This document shows positions 55,247 to 62,142 of a stretch of 64,000 bases of DNA, piece after piece. The translations under genes and the position numbers were made by a program. The DNA comes from Phaeobacter porticola. GTDB lineage: Bacteria; Pseudomonadota; Alphaproteobacteria; Rhodobacterales; Rhodobacteraceae. Every line of letters starts with the position of its first letter. Position 1 is the first letter of the stretch. The notes beneath the pieces are model-generated. The model was not told the origin of the DNA. It searched no databases and saw only the letters and a program-made list of their open reading frames with translations. The DNA is taken from assembly GCF_001888185.1 (NCBI RefSeq), contig NZ_CP016364.1:186001-250000 (forward strand), written 5' to 3'.

Positions 55247-56383
55247 TCAAACCCGCATCGGCATCAGGACCATGATCAGATCCGTATGTGCCTCACTGGT
55301 AGCCAAGGCAGGTGCGCCATTGTCTTTCGCGCGTAAGCGAATGTTCCCCATCGTTGCCGTTGTCTGGGCCAGGTAGAGAGTGTTGAAACCGATATCCGGC
55401 CCAGACTTGCCCTTGGCGGCATAAGTCACAGACATCTTGCCATCGTGATCCTCTCGGCCAATCGTCATGGTGCCGTTTTCAGGGGAAATCTTGCATCCAA
55501 GGCCTTGCGGTCCGGCCATCAAGCGAAGGCGTTGAGTGGCGGATTTGGGAATGATGATATCGAGTGCCTGTTCCCCGTCGATTGAGGGGATGACCCGGTT
55601 GTAATCGGGATATGTGCCATCGATCAGTTTGCAGTGCAGTTCGCGGTCGCCCATCTCAATACTAAGAAGCGTGGGCGTCTTATCGGCGCCGCGGTACGTG
55701 ATCTTGGCAAGCTGATTGCCGTTTTCTGTCAGCATTGCTGCGAGCGGCGTTATGCCGATCTGGGGGAAAATCACATCAAATGGCGGATTTGGCGCTTCGA
55801 GATCCAGGCGCGCAAGCCGATGCCCGTTCGTCGTCACCATACGTGACGCACCGTCGTGTGAGGTCCAGTAGATCCCGTTCAGGTAGTACCGAGTTTCGTC
55901 TTTCGATATGCACGATTTGACCAGGTTAAGCGCTCGGAGGAGGGTGTTTTCGCCGATCTCAACGCCGCCCAGTGGCTTATGCTTGTTGATGGTTGGCCAG
56001 TCCTCCGGCGGTGCCATAACGTTCATGGCAAGGGACATGCCGTCAGCCGTCAGGGTAAGGAGATCCTTGGCAATGTCATGCTCAATGGTGACGGTGCCGG
56101 ACAAACCTGCCGTGACTTTCATCACCCGGTGACCGTTCATCACAAATGACCAAGTGCCAGAGGTGTCGCAGGAGAGTGTCTGACGTGCTTCGCGATCAAG
56201 GCAGGTGGCAGTGATAGCTAGCTGGCCGCCTTCAACCTGAAACAGGTTCTGGCTCAAGATCGGGATGCGTGACCACGTTTCCCGCACCTTGTTGACCCAA
56301 GCGAGGGCGGCGCGAAGTTCTGAGATGTCGACCTTGAGTGATTTGGTGGCGACATCAGTCTTGATTTCACTGTGAGCGTTCAT
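55247..56383 (-). CDS. dnaN: Phage-encoded DNA polymerase III beta subunit (sliding clamp)
   Basis: 378 aa. Clamp landmarks: an N-terminal LKVDISELRAALAWVNKVRE, middle ETRYYLNGIYW with TTNGHRLARLDLE, DGTYPDYNRVIPS, and a C-terminus ending LIMVLMPMRV, close to the host-type YVLMPMRL that contacts polymerase. Three clamp domains appear complete. It would form a ring to hold polymerase during phage replication, or compete with the host clamp. Fourth gene of the leftward operon. Host dnaN is elsewhere, so this is an extra, divergent copy. Confidence 0.9.
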   Translation of the reverse strand: MNAHSEIKTDVATKSLKVDISELRAALAWVNKVRETWSRIPILSQNLFQVEGGQLAITATCLDREARQTLSCDTSGTWSFVMNGHRVMKVTAGLSGTVTIEHDIAKDLLTLTADGMSLAMNVMAPPEDWPTINKHKPLGGVEIGENTLLRALNLVKSCISKDETRYYLNGIYWTSHDGASRMVTTNGHRLARLDLEAPNPPFDVIFPQIGITPLAAMLTENGNQLAKITYRGADKTPTLLSIEMGDRELHCKLIDGTYPDYNRVIPSIDGEQALDIIIPKSATQRLRLMAGPQGLGCKISPENGTMTIGREDHDGKMSVTYAAKGKSGPDIGFNTLYLAQTTATMGNIRLRAKDNGAPALATSEAHTDLIMVLMPMRV

Positions 56384-56483
56384 CTTAGAGCCTTTCGGTG
56401 CATGGTTTCATTTGGGGCGCGGCGGGTGTTCCGTGAGTGGTTTGGCCGCGCCCCAGCGCGCAGCGCTCGCGCTGCGGGTGTGG

Positions 56484-56756
56484 TCAGCTGCTGTTTCTGG
56501 CACGTTGCATCCGGCGGGTGCATTTTCGCCTGATCTGGCGTTGCTCTCCCTTCAGTACGTGCAGGGCGTGTTCTTTTCTGCGGATGCGCAGGTGAAGGAT
56601 CGCGAGGCGGCGCAGGTCTATTTCGTCGGCAAAGTGAAGCCACAGCGCCTTGAGGCCGAAAATCTCAATCTTCTTTAGGCTTTTGCCGGTCTGCTTTGGC
56701 GCGGCCCGTGTACCTGTGACGGGTACACGCGCTGGGGTATGTGCTCTGGTTTGCAT
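56484..56756 (-). CDS. Small basic phage protein
   Basis: 90 aa from ATG 56756 with CGGAG six bases upstream. A basic N-terminus is followed by KKIEIFGLKALWLHFADEID and a very Arg-rich C-terminus, suggesting nucleic-acid binding. No family recognised. Confidence 0.5.
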   Translation of the reverse strand: MQTRAHTPARVPVTGTRAAPKQTGKSLKKIEIFGLKALWLHFADEIDLRRLAILHLRIRRKEHALHVLKGEQRQIRRKCTRRMQRARNSS

Positions 56757-56767
56757 GGTTGCTCCGA

Positions 56768-57037
56768 TCACCGGTAAGGGGTCGCGATTTTGCCTGTCCA
56801 GGCGTCGAATTCGGTGCGCAGGGCGTCGAAGCGGTCGGCAGCGGCCTTGTTGCTGTTGAGCAGGCCACGGCTGTTCACCCCGCAGATCAGGCGGACGTAT
56901 TCAGCGGCGGCGCTGGACATCAGTGACTTGCCGGGGAAGCCGCTGCGCTGTGCTGCAAATTCCTGAAAGCGCGGATCATTGCAGAGGATCCCGGCCTGTT
57001 GGGCGGGCGGCATTTCGGCAAAGGGCTGGCGGGTCAT
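56768..57037 (-). CDS. Phage protein of unknown function
   Basis: 89 aa (MTRQPFAEMPPAQQAGILCN...). Compact and mixed alpha; start overlaps the stop of the gene before it (ATGA). A conserved-looking FQEFAAQRSGFPGKSLMSS/AAAEYVRLICGVNSR region is visible, similar in style to small DNA-metabolism phage proteins. Function unknown. Confidence 0.65.
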   Translation of the reverse strand: MTRQPFAEMPPAQQAGILCNDPRFQEFAAQRSGFPGKSLMSSAAAEYVRLICGVNSRGLLNSNKAAADRFDALRTEFDAWTGKIATPYR

Positions 57038-57243
57038 GCGATCGCGCCTTGGGCGATCAATGCCGGCGGACGGGCGGGAAGGTCTGTCGCGGCGATGTGG
57101 CGGCGAATGCGATGGGTTAGCCCATTCGCAGGTAGAGGCGCTTCGCTAACGTGTTGCGCGTCGCTCGGTCGGTGATCGTGATGCAACCGGATTGAGAGTT
57201 TTATTTGGCTGTTCTCGGTTTGACCATGAATTGCAAGGTGCAT
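57034..57243 (-). CDS. First gene of the leftward early operon, unknown function
   Basis: 69 aa (MHLAIHGQTENSQIKLSIRL...). His/Arg-rich, with GGGAGAG before the ATG. It starts 30 bases downstream of the PL -10 element, so it is the first product made after PL derepression. No family recognised. Confidence 0.6.
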   Translation of the reverse strand: MHLAIHGQTENSQIKLSIRLHHDHRPSDAQHVSEAPLPANGLTHRIRRHIAATDLPARPPALIAQGAIA

Positions 57244-57272
57244 TGCTGCTCTCCCAGTGTAGGTTTTGGGTT

Positions 57273-57324
57273 AGCATAATGTCCAATAAAATGGATAGTC
57301 AACATGTGTGTCCGATATTTAGGA
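57273..57324 (-). promoter_or_regulatory. Leftward early promoter with operators (PL/OL)
   Basis: On the minus strand TTGACT (57302-57297) and TATGCT (57278-57273) are 18 bases apart. The operator TCCAATAAAATGGA (57282-57295) fills the spacer, and a second TCCGATATTTAGGA (57311-57324) lies upstream. Both fit the TCC-N8-GGA consensus of the repressor region at 59371-59435. Confidence 0.75.
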
Positions 57325-57348
57325 CATTTTATAGCGCGACTCGCGAGA

Positions 57349-57377
57349 TTGGTAGCGCATCATTGCGATGTTATGAG
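57349..57377 (+). promoter_or_regulatory. Candidate constitutive promoter of the 57422 gene
   Basis: TTGGTA (57349-57354) and TATGAG (57372-57377) with a 17-base spacer, free of the repressor operators. It could drive expression of the 57422 gene in lysogens. Confidence 0.45.
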
Positions 57378-57421
57378 TGTGGGTTGTTGGGGGTTAGCCC
57401 AACGCGGAAAAGGAGTGAATT

Positions 57422-58189
57422 ATGCGAACAGTTGCGTTGGCTGAGGCGATTGGGCGTTTGAGTAGCCGCCTGTCGGACTGGGGGTATGTCGTCAAGGAGG
57501 TTGATGATGTTTCAACCGTGCCGGGTTTGGTCGACCTGTTGGGGAAGTCGTATCTAACCCCCTTATCAAGTCCAGGACACAACGATTTCACGGAGAACAA
57601 CGTTATATGGCTGGTCGCTATGAAGGGCGATACTCCTGTATTTGCGGGGTGCGCGCGCCTCGAAGATATCGGGCGCGAGAGTGTATCCAGATACTGGTCC
57701 AGAACCCTCAAACGTGCATATGGGGCCAATTCAGATGCCCCGGTAATTGAAAAAGTTCGCCCAGAGGTGGAAAAAAAACTATTCGGGCGTCTTGTCTACT
57801 TTGGGGATCTTTACGTCAATTCATCAGAGAGGGGTTCACGGGTGGCGCTTCGCTCATTTGTAGCGTTGGGACACTTGGCTGTTTCCTTAAAATGGGATCC
57901 AGACTGGATTTACTGCTTTGTCAGAGAGGAAGATTTGGCGCGCGGGGCAGGTGTAATTTATGGGTTTTCAACCTTGCTTCCTGAACCTTTCAATTGGTTG
58001 TCGCCGCCGCCGCCTAGATCGAATTCTGAATGGCTTGCGTTGCTTCCAAGAGACGAAATTTGGTCGTTTGCAGGCGCTTCTCTCCGCGCGGCTCTTCGTA
58101 GCGCTGGTCCTCGACGGGATCGCTCAGACAATCAGCAGAGAGTAATTAAGGATGCGCCTGCCGAGTGTGTCGGATCTCACGGGGAATAG
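57422..58189 (+). CDS. Accessory prophage gene in the immunity region, GNAT-like fold
   Basis: 255 aa with AAGGAG seven bases before the ATG. Residues about 60-75 (VIWLVAMKGDTPVFAGCARL) and 125-165 (YFGDLYVNSSERGSRVALRS, then WIYCFV) follow the beta-alpha layout of GNAT acetyltransferases, including an RG-x-x-A acyl-CoA-like loop. That assignment is inference by pattern. It sits where lambda has rexAB, between PL and the repressor, with its own promoter. Its end overlaps the convergent 58124 gene by 66 bases. Candidate lysogenic-conversion, exclusion or defence gene; function unknown. Confidence 0.6.
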   Translation: MRTVALAEAIGRLSSRLSDWGYVVKEVDDVSTVPGLVDLLGKSYLTPLSSPGHNDFTENNVIWLVAMKGDTPVFAGCARLEDIGRESVSRYWSRTLKRAYGANSDAPVIEKVRPEVEKKLFGRLVYFGDLYVNSSERGSRVALRSFVALGHLAVSLKWDPDWIYCFVREEDLARGAGVIYGFSTLLPEPFNWLSPPPPRSNSEWLALLPRDEIWSFAGASLRAALRSAGPRRDRSDNQQRVIKDAPAECVGSHGE

Positions 58190-58861
58190 CCCTCGGATAA
58201 ATTCCATCTTTACTCGTACAGGGTGGTTCGGCATTTGAACGTCTAACGTTTCCAGCGATACAAGTGGGCCGTTTATTGAGGTGCTGGCATATGCAGAAAC
58301 CCAGCGCCTCTTGAGTTCATCGTCGGGCACCGTGTCCAAGGCCGTCTGCAAGAGGCGGGCGTTAGGTTGGCCCATTGTAATCGCCGCGAGGCTTTTTGCT
58401 CCAACTTCAATGACTTCCAAGCTGGAGGCGTCGGGTGCGCAAGGGGCATATTGGTCGCAGTACGCCAGTGTTTCTGTAAAGCCCTCTAAGACGCCTCCTG
58501 ACTTTAGATGTGTCCGCATCAAGGAGTCGATGGTAGGTGTTCCATTGCTCTGAGAGTGCTGGGCGATCAGCGTCGCCGAGGCGTGGCTGAGCAGTTGATC
58601 GGCGCTATCAAGTTGGGTGGATAAGCGGCGTACAGGCGGCGCTATCCCTGCGAGATGATCTAGCGTTGTTCCTAGCAGGGAGGCTACCCGAGACATGCCA
58701 AATAAGCCGGGCCCAGTTTTTGAGATGTCCAGTTTCTTGTCGTTTATGATGTTGTAGAGGGTCTTCTTGCCCAAGCCTGCTGCTGTTGAGAGGCCCCAGA
58801 TGTCGTCACCATATGGTGAGTTCTTCACTGCCTCGCTAAGTCGTTCTCTAAATCCATGCAT
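58124..58861 (-). CDS. Second XRE-family regulator in the immunity region
   Basis: 245 aa from ATG 58861; an in-frame ATG 11 codons earlier would put the 18-base palindrome inside the coding region. HTH at about 14-45 (DDIWGLSTAAGLGKKTLYNI), then KLDISKTGPGLFGMSRVASL. The C-terminal 170 residues are helical without a LexA-type protease motif, so it is not an SOS-cleaved repressor. Convergent with the 57422 gene. Two palindromes lie just upstream. It may regulate itself and the accessory gene or act as a second immunity factor. Confidence 0.65.
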   Translation of the reverse strand: MHGFRERLSEAVKNSPYGDDIWGLSTAAGLGKKTLYNIINDKKLDISKTGPGLFGMSRVASLLGTTLDHLAGIAPPVRRLSTQLDSADQLLSHASATLIAQHSQSNGTPTIDSLMRTHLKSGGVLEGFTETLAYCDQYAPCAPDASSLEVIEVGAKSLAAITMGQPNARLLQTALDTVPDDELKRRWVSAYASTSINGPLVSLETLDVQMPNHPVRVKMEFIRGLFPVRSDTLGRRILNYSLLIV

Positions 58862-58870
58862 GTCAATGAT

Positions 58871-58920
58871 ATTCCTAAATTTAGGAATTACCATGCAACT
58901 GCTTGACCTCTGGGGTCAAG
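58871..58920. promoter_or_regulatory. Two palindromes upstream of the second XRE regulator
   Basis: ATTCCTAAATTTAGGAAT (58871-58888) is a perfect 18-base palindrome containing TCCTAAATTTAGGA, again a TCC-N8-GGA site. CTTGACC-N5-GGTCAAG (58902-58920) has perfect 7-base arms that also supply a TTGACC -35 on each strand. Likely operators for one or both regulators. Confidence 0.55.
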
Positions 58921-59051
58921 GCGTTGCAGCTATTGGTTGTGAAGATTATTGTTCGCCCGGAGTAGTGGATTGAAAGTAGCTAAATTTTGCCAAAAATTAC
59001 TTGATATGAGTGAGCGGGAGCTGGCTGCTTTGCGGGTCTACGGTGAGGATG

Positions 59052-59360
59052 CTAGTCTTTTTCTAGCAGAGCAAGAATGCCGTCGCGCGCGCGCGTATCT
59101 TGCTCCATCAGCGTCATCAGTCGCTCGGTCTCAGGGGAAATCTCAAAGCCAAAAAGAACAAAAGCAAGACTAAACCCATTCGCTTCACAGATCTTTGCGA
59201 GCTTTTGAACCGTGGGTTCGGCTCCATCCTTTAGGACGGAGTGTAGATATCCGGGGGTTGTATCGCCGCGCTTGCTTGCCTCGCGCATGGAGAGGCCGGA
59301 CTGCTCGAGTAGCAGCAGCAGGCGTTTCCTCATCGCGTTGGTGTCATATGTGCCATTCAT
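59052..59360 (-). CDS. CI-like prophage repressor (XRE family)
   Basis: 102 aa from ATG 59360; a longer frame upstream runs through the operators and is rejected. XRE helix-turn-helix: MRKRLLLLLEQSGLSMREAS, PGYLHSVLKDGAEPTVQKLA, then a C-terminal acidic helix. It has no C-terminal peptidase domain, so induction must use an antirepressor or another route rather than RecA-promoted cleavage. Divergent from the 59450 gene across three operators, the arrangement of an autoregulated master repressor. Confidence 0.8.
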   Translation of the reverse strand: MNGTYDTNAMRKRLLLLLEQSGLSMREASKRGDTTPGYLHSVLKDGAEPTVQKLAKICEANGFSLAFVLFGFEISPETERLMTLMEQDTRARDGILALLEKD

Positions 59361-59370
59361 GCTGCGATTA

Positions 59371-59441
59371 TCCATTAGATTGGATATATGCGCACGTCCT
59401 TTATTTTGGAATATTGACGTGTCCAAAATAATGGATATTAC
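59371..59441. promoter_or_regulatory. Rightward operator/promoter region (PR/OR and repressor promoter)
   Basis: Three 14-base operators: TCCATTAGATTGGA (59371-59384), TCCTTTATTTTGGA (59397-59410) and TCCAAAATAATGGA (59422-59435), 25-26 bases apart. Rightward TTGACG (59414-59419) and TATTAC (59436-59441), spacer 16, bracket the third operator. Leftward, TTCCAA (59411-59406) and TATATC (59388-59383), spacer 17, form a candidate repressor promoter overlapping the first two operators, a layout resembling lambda OR. Confidence 0.78.
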
Positions 59442-59449
59442 TGCCATGT

Positions 59450-59713
59450 ATGAAACCAGTTCAACATACATGGCTTGATGTCTCAGGCGGCCCCCTTAGT
59501 GGCGAAATCCGGCTTCTCCTTGAGCGGATTGAGAAATTTTGTGAAGCGCGGAATTGGACGCTTGGATACTTCGGAAAGCTTGTTGCAGGTGATGACACAA
59601 TCATCCGTAGGCTCCGCGACACGGGGCGTGTGCAGGCCCGTCTGATGCTCGTAGTGGAGCAGTTTCTTGACGAGAATGAGGTTGCAGATCGTTCCGGTGG
59701 TGACGCGCAATGA
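59450..59713 (+). CDS. Cro-like/early regulator of the rightward operon
   Basis: 87 aa (MKPVQHTWLDVSGG...). Predicted HTH around WTLGYFGKLVAGDDTIIRRL and a helical C-terminus. It is the first gene from PR; the predicted transcript start (about 59448) lies almost on the ATG, so the message would be leaderless. Position matches cro, but it could also be a cII- or excision-type regulator. Confidence 0.65.
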   Translation: MKPVQHTWLDVSGGPLSGEIRLLLERIEKFCEARNWTLGYFGKLVAGDDTIIRRLRDTGRVQARLMLVVEQFLDENEVADRSGGDAQ

Positions 59714-59916
59714 CCATAGATTGCGTGTTAGCTGCTGCAGCCAAGCTTGGAATGCAGGGGGGGGATTAGATGATTGGGCACCCCATTAGCCGCGTCTGTT
59801 CAGATGTCAGTCAAGGCGGTTTTTTCAAGCGGCGCGTGGCGAAATGGATCGCATCGGGTGTTTGTGGTCTTACGCCCTATGCGATCCGCTGGTTCTGCGT
59901 TTCACGTCTGGGCGCT

Positions 59917-60267
59917 CTAAAATTCCTCGCCGTATTGCAGATCGCCAAACACGAATTCTCCGGTCGTGCCATCGTTCAGTCTAACAATCGCCGTGCCGGA
60001 GATCAGATCTGTCTTACGGGTGATGATCGCATTGCCGGTTCGGCCATCGGTGCAGGATACCGGTGCGCGAATTGTAATAGCGGTTGTTCCCGCATCATAG
60101 GTGCCAGCGCAACTCAGCCCTCTGGTGTTGAGGACCTGAAAGGTTCCGCCGGAAAGCGAAGCGGTCGCTGTGCCTTGTGCTGGCTCGCCATCGAATTGTC
60201 CATTTACTGGCAGCGAGACAGAGCAAGCGGCGGCAAAAGGCACGACAAAAAACGCAAATTTACGCAT
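59917..60267 (-). CDS. Prophage-carried small lipoprotein
   Basis: 116 aa. Lipoprotein signal MRKFAFFVVPFAAAC with lipobox AAAC (Cys 15), then a beta-rich domain (ISGTAIVRLNDGTTGEFVFG). GAAGGA precedes the ATG. It is opposite in strand to its neighbours and bounded by early genes, the profile of a lysogenic-conversion (moron) gene, perhaps altering the host envelope. No family name recognised. Confidence 0.72.
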   Translation of the reverse strand: MRKFAFFVVPFAAACSVSLPVNGQFDGEPAQGTATASLSGGTFQVLNTRGLSCAGTYDAGTTAITIRAPVSCTDGRTGNAIITRKTDLISGTAIVRLNDGTTGEFVFGDLQYGEEF

Positions 60268-60477
60268 GATGAATCCTTCGTATTTATGTACCGAACAACT
60301 GGTGCGGGAATGCGTGTGCTGTCAACTCTTTGCGCGGGCTCATCTCCCATTTCTATTTTGGGTGATCCAGCCGGTTGCAGAAACGCAGCGGGCACAGAGG
60401 GCCGCCACCCTCGCTTCGTCGCCGATTGGGGGCAGGCGCGCCTGCATGTGGCCCCCGTATCCTCCCTGATGGAACCT

Positions 60478-60515
60478 GGGCGCGTTGGTGCAGCTTGCGC
60501 TGCGCGCCCCTTTTT
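60478..60515 (+). terminator. Strong early terminator in the rightward operon
   Basis: GGGCGC (60478-60483)/GCGCCC (60504-60509) and GCAGC (60490-60494)/GCTGC (60499-60503) with a six-base bulge, a four-base loop and TTTTT (60511-60515). It lies just before the 60530 gene, so passage probably needs antitermination or read-through, as at lambda tR1. Confidence 0.78.
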
Positions 60516-60529
60516 CGAAGGGGGTTGCC

Positions 60530-60964
60530 ATGCTTGACCTTCAATCCTGCGCTTTGGCGTTTCCTGACCGGCCAGATTGGGTCTGGTTGCGTTGGTATTG
60601 GGGCGTCACAGATTTGCTGCGCGACGGGGTGACGCTTGATGACGTTGCCGCGCGTGAACGGGGACGGATTGGCTGCCTCGCCACGCCTTATTCGGATTTT
60701 CCCGGCGGTCCCGTGCTGGCGGCTGATTATGCGGCGGAATGGGCAGGGTTGTTGAGTGGGGCAGGGCTGCTGCCCTTGTCGCCTGCGCTATCGGCGCTTG
60801 AGGCTGGCACGGCCAGCGCTGAGGTTGGCCCGGTTTCTCGCGTTGCTGAGGTTGTCGTGGTGCCGCCGATCGAGGGTTGGCGGCAGTCGGCTGAGGTGTG
60901 GCGCGCTGTCTGCGCCGGATTGGGCGCGATGCGGCCTGTCTATCTGCTGAATGGGGGTGCCTGA
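60530..60964 (+). CDS. Phage early protein, unknown
   Basis: 144 aa from ATG 60530 with GAAGGGGG ahead of it. RPDWVWLRWYWGVTDLLRDG and an Ala/Gly-rich middle; the C-terminus has GWRQSAEVWRAVCAGLGAMR. Helical; Trp-rich. Starts right after the early terminator and overlaps the next gene (TGATG). No family recognised. Confidence 0.65.
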   Translation: MLDLQSCALAFPDRPDWVWLRWYWGVTDLLRDGVTLDDVAARERGRIGCLATPYSDFPGGPVLAADYAAEWAGLLSGAGLLPLSPALSALEAGTASAEVGPVSRVAEVVVVPPIEGWRQSAEVWRAVCAGLGAMRPVYLLNGGA

Positions 60965-61320
60965 TGGCTGAGCGGGATCTTTGGCGGGCGATCTTGGCCC
61001 TGGCGGTATCGGATACGCTCTATGAGGGGGATGCGCCGGTCGCCTGCGATGCACGTGATGCGGCGCGCGAGTGGTTCCGGTTTGGTGGTCGTGATTTCCG
61101 ATTCACATGCGTGATGGCGGGATTTGACCCCGATGCAGTGCAAGCACGGTATATGGCGGGCAAGTTCTCAGCGGTCGCTGAGGCTGGGCGTGCGTTCATG
61201 CATCATACTGGGCGACCACCGCGTGCACCGGAGGCGGTACGCGCATGGCCGCGCGTTTCAGCCCGTCACCAACAAAAATCAGAGCAGCAGGGAGGTCATA
61301 ATGGACGGCCAAATCAATGA
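60964..61320 (+). CDS. Phage early protein, unknown
   Basis: 118 aa (MAERDLWRAI...). SDTLYEGDAPVACDARDAAR and WFRFGGRDFRFTCVMAGFDP suggest a small globular domain, with a polar Gln/Arg-rich tail. TGATG coupling to the gene before and a 20-base overlap with the next gene (61301). Similar short proteins accompany replication genes in alphaproteobacterial prophages; function unknown. Confidence 0.65.
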   Translation: MAERDLWRAILALAVSDTLYEGDAPVACDARDAAREWFRFGGRDFRFTCVMAGFDPDAVQARYMAGKFSAVAEAGRAFMHHTGRPPRAPEAVRAWPRVSARHQQKSEQQGGHNGRPNQ

Positions 61321-61957
61321 CGTGGCGCAGGTGATGCCTGACCCATGGCCGCTGAAACTGGGGGAAACCCTATCGTCACATGACTGGTTTCCGTTCCATG
61401 GGCATCAGTTCCTCGGCTCTTCCTTTGTCCGCACATCGGTGATGGCGGGGCGACGGGAGGATATCGGCACCGCCGTGATCCTCCAGGCAGAGGCCATGCG
61501 AGAAGACCCAGCAGGCACCCTGCCGACCGATGATATCGAGTTGGCCGACCTCGCACGGTTTCGCAGCGTGGATGAGTGGCTTGAGGTGCGGGCGCGGGTC
61601 TTGAAAGGGTGGGTCACCGTGTTGGTCGAGGATCCGAGGACGGGGGCAGTGACTGAGCGCCTCGGCCATCCTGACATTGAGGAGGTGGTGAAGGACATGT
61701 ACAAGCGCAAGCGCGGTAGGGATGCGGCGCGGGATTCCTCGCGTATGGCGCTGAAGCGGCACAAGATCCGCACCAAGATGCAGGAAATGGGTGTTCCCGA
61801 GCATATGGCTGCGGACAAGGGTGCAATCCAGATGTTGGCTGAGCATTTCGATCATGCTGACATCTACATCACGCCCGACAACCTGCGCGCGGCCATGGCC
61901 GAGGTGCTGGGGTATACCGGCGCTGTGACGCCGCTGTCAGCGCATCGGCGGACGTGA
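61301..61957 (+). CDS. Phage replication-associated protein (DUF1376-like)
   Basis: 218 aa from ATG 61301 with GGAGG before it; a longer upstream frame is not believed. HDWFPFHGHQFLGSSFVRTS, then TAVILQAEAMREDPAGTLPT and DIELADLARF match the DUF1376 pattern found beside phage and plasmid replication genes. A central basic region (YKRKRGRDAARDSSRMALKR) may bind DNA. The TGAAAT array begins at its stop codon, which supports a role in origin recognition. Confidence 0.7.
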   Translation: MDGQINDVAQVMPDPWPLKLGETLSSHDWFPFHGHQFLGSSFVRTSVMAGRREDIGTAVILQAEAMREDPAGTLPTDDIELADLARFRSVDEWLEVRARVLKGWVTVLVEDPRTGAVTERLGHPDIEEVVKDMYKRKRGRDAARDSSRMALKRHKIRTKMQEMGVPEHMAADKGAIQMLAEHFDHADIYITPDNLRAAMAEVLGYTGAVTPLSAHRRT

Positions 61958-62025
61958 AATCCTACTGAAATACAACTGAAATGATTTCACTACATTTCAG
62001 CACGATTTCACCCGGCAAGTGAAAT
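61955..62025 (+). repeat. Iteron-like TGAAAT array, candidate replication origin
   Basis: TGAAAT at 61955, 61966 and 61977 (exactly 11 bases apart), then inverted ATTTCA at 61984, 61994 and 62005 (10 and 11 apart), then TGAAAT at 62020. The two triplets meet in the palindrome TGAAATGATTTCA. Right of it, A-rich ACAGAAC repeats (62032-62068) resemble an unwinding element. The array starts at the stop codon of the DUF1376-like gene and lies between two replication-type genes. Confidence 0.7.
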
Positions 62026-62142
62026 TGCCCTACAGAACAGAACAGCACAAAACAGAATAATACAGAACACCTTACTAGCGCAGAACTCTGGCGGGACGCC
62101 TGTGGATAACTTGGAATTGCTTAGAAGAAAGGCAGAGCAGAC

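Noticed and set aside
59770-60537. 255-codon plus-strand frame with a good ribosome-site-like G-run
   Set aside because: Most of it is antisense to the lipoprotein gene, which has a convincing signal peptide and ribosome site; the reading shows no domain-like pattern. The first 50 codons remain possible as a short gene but are not supported.
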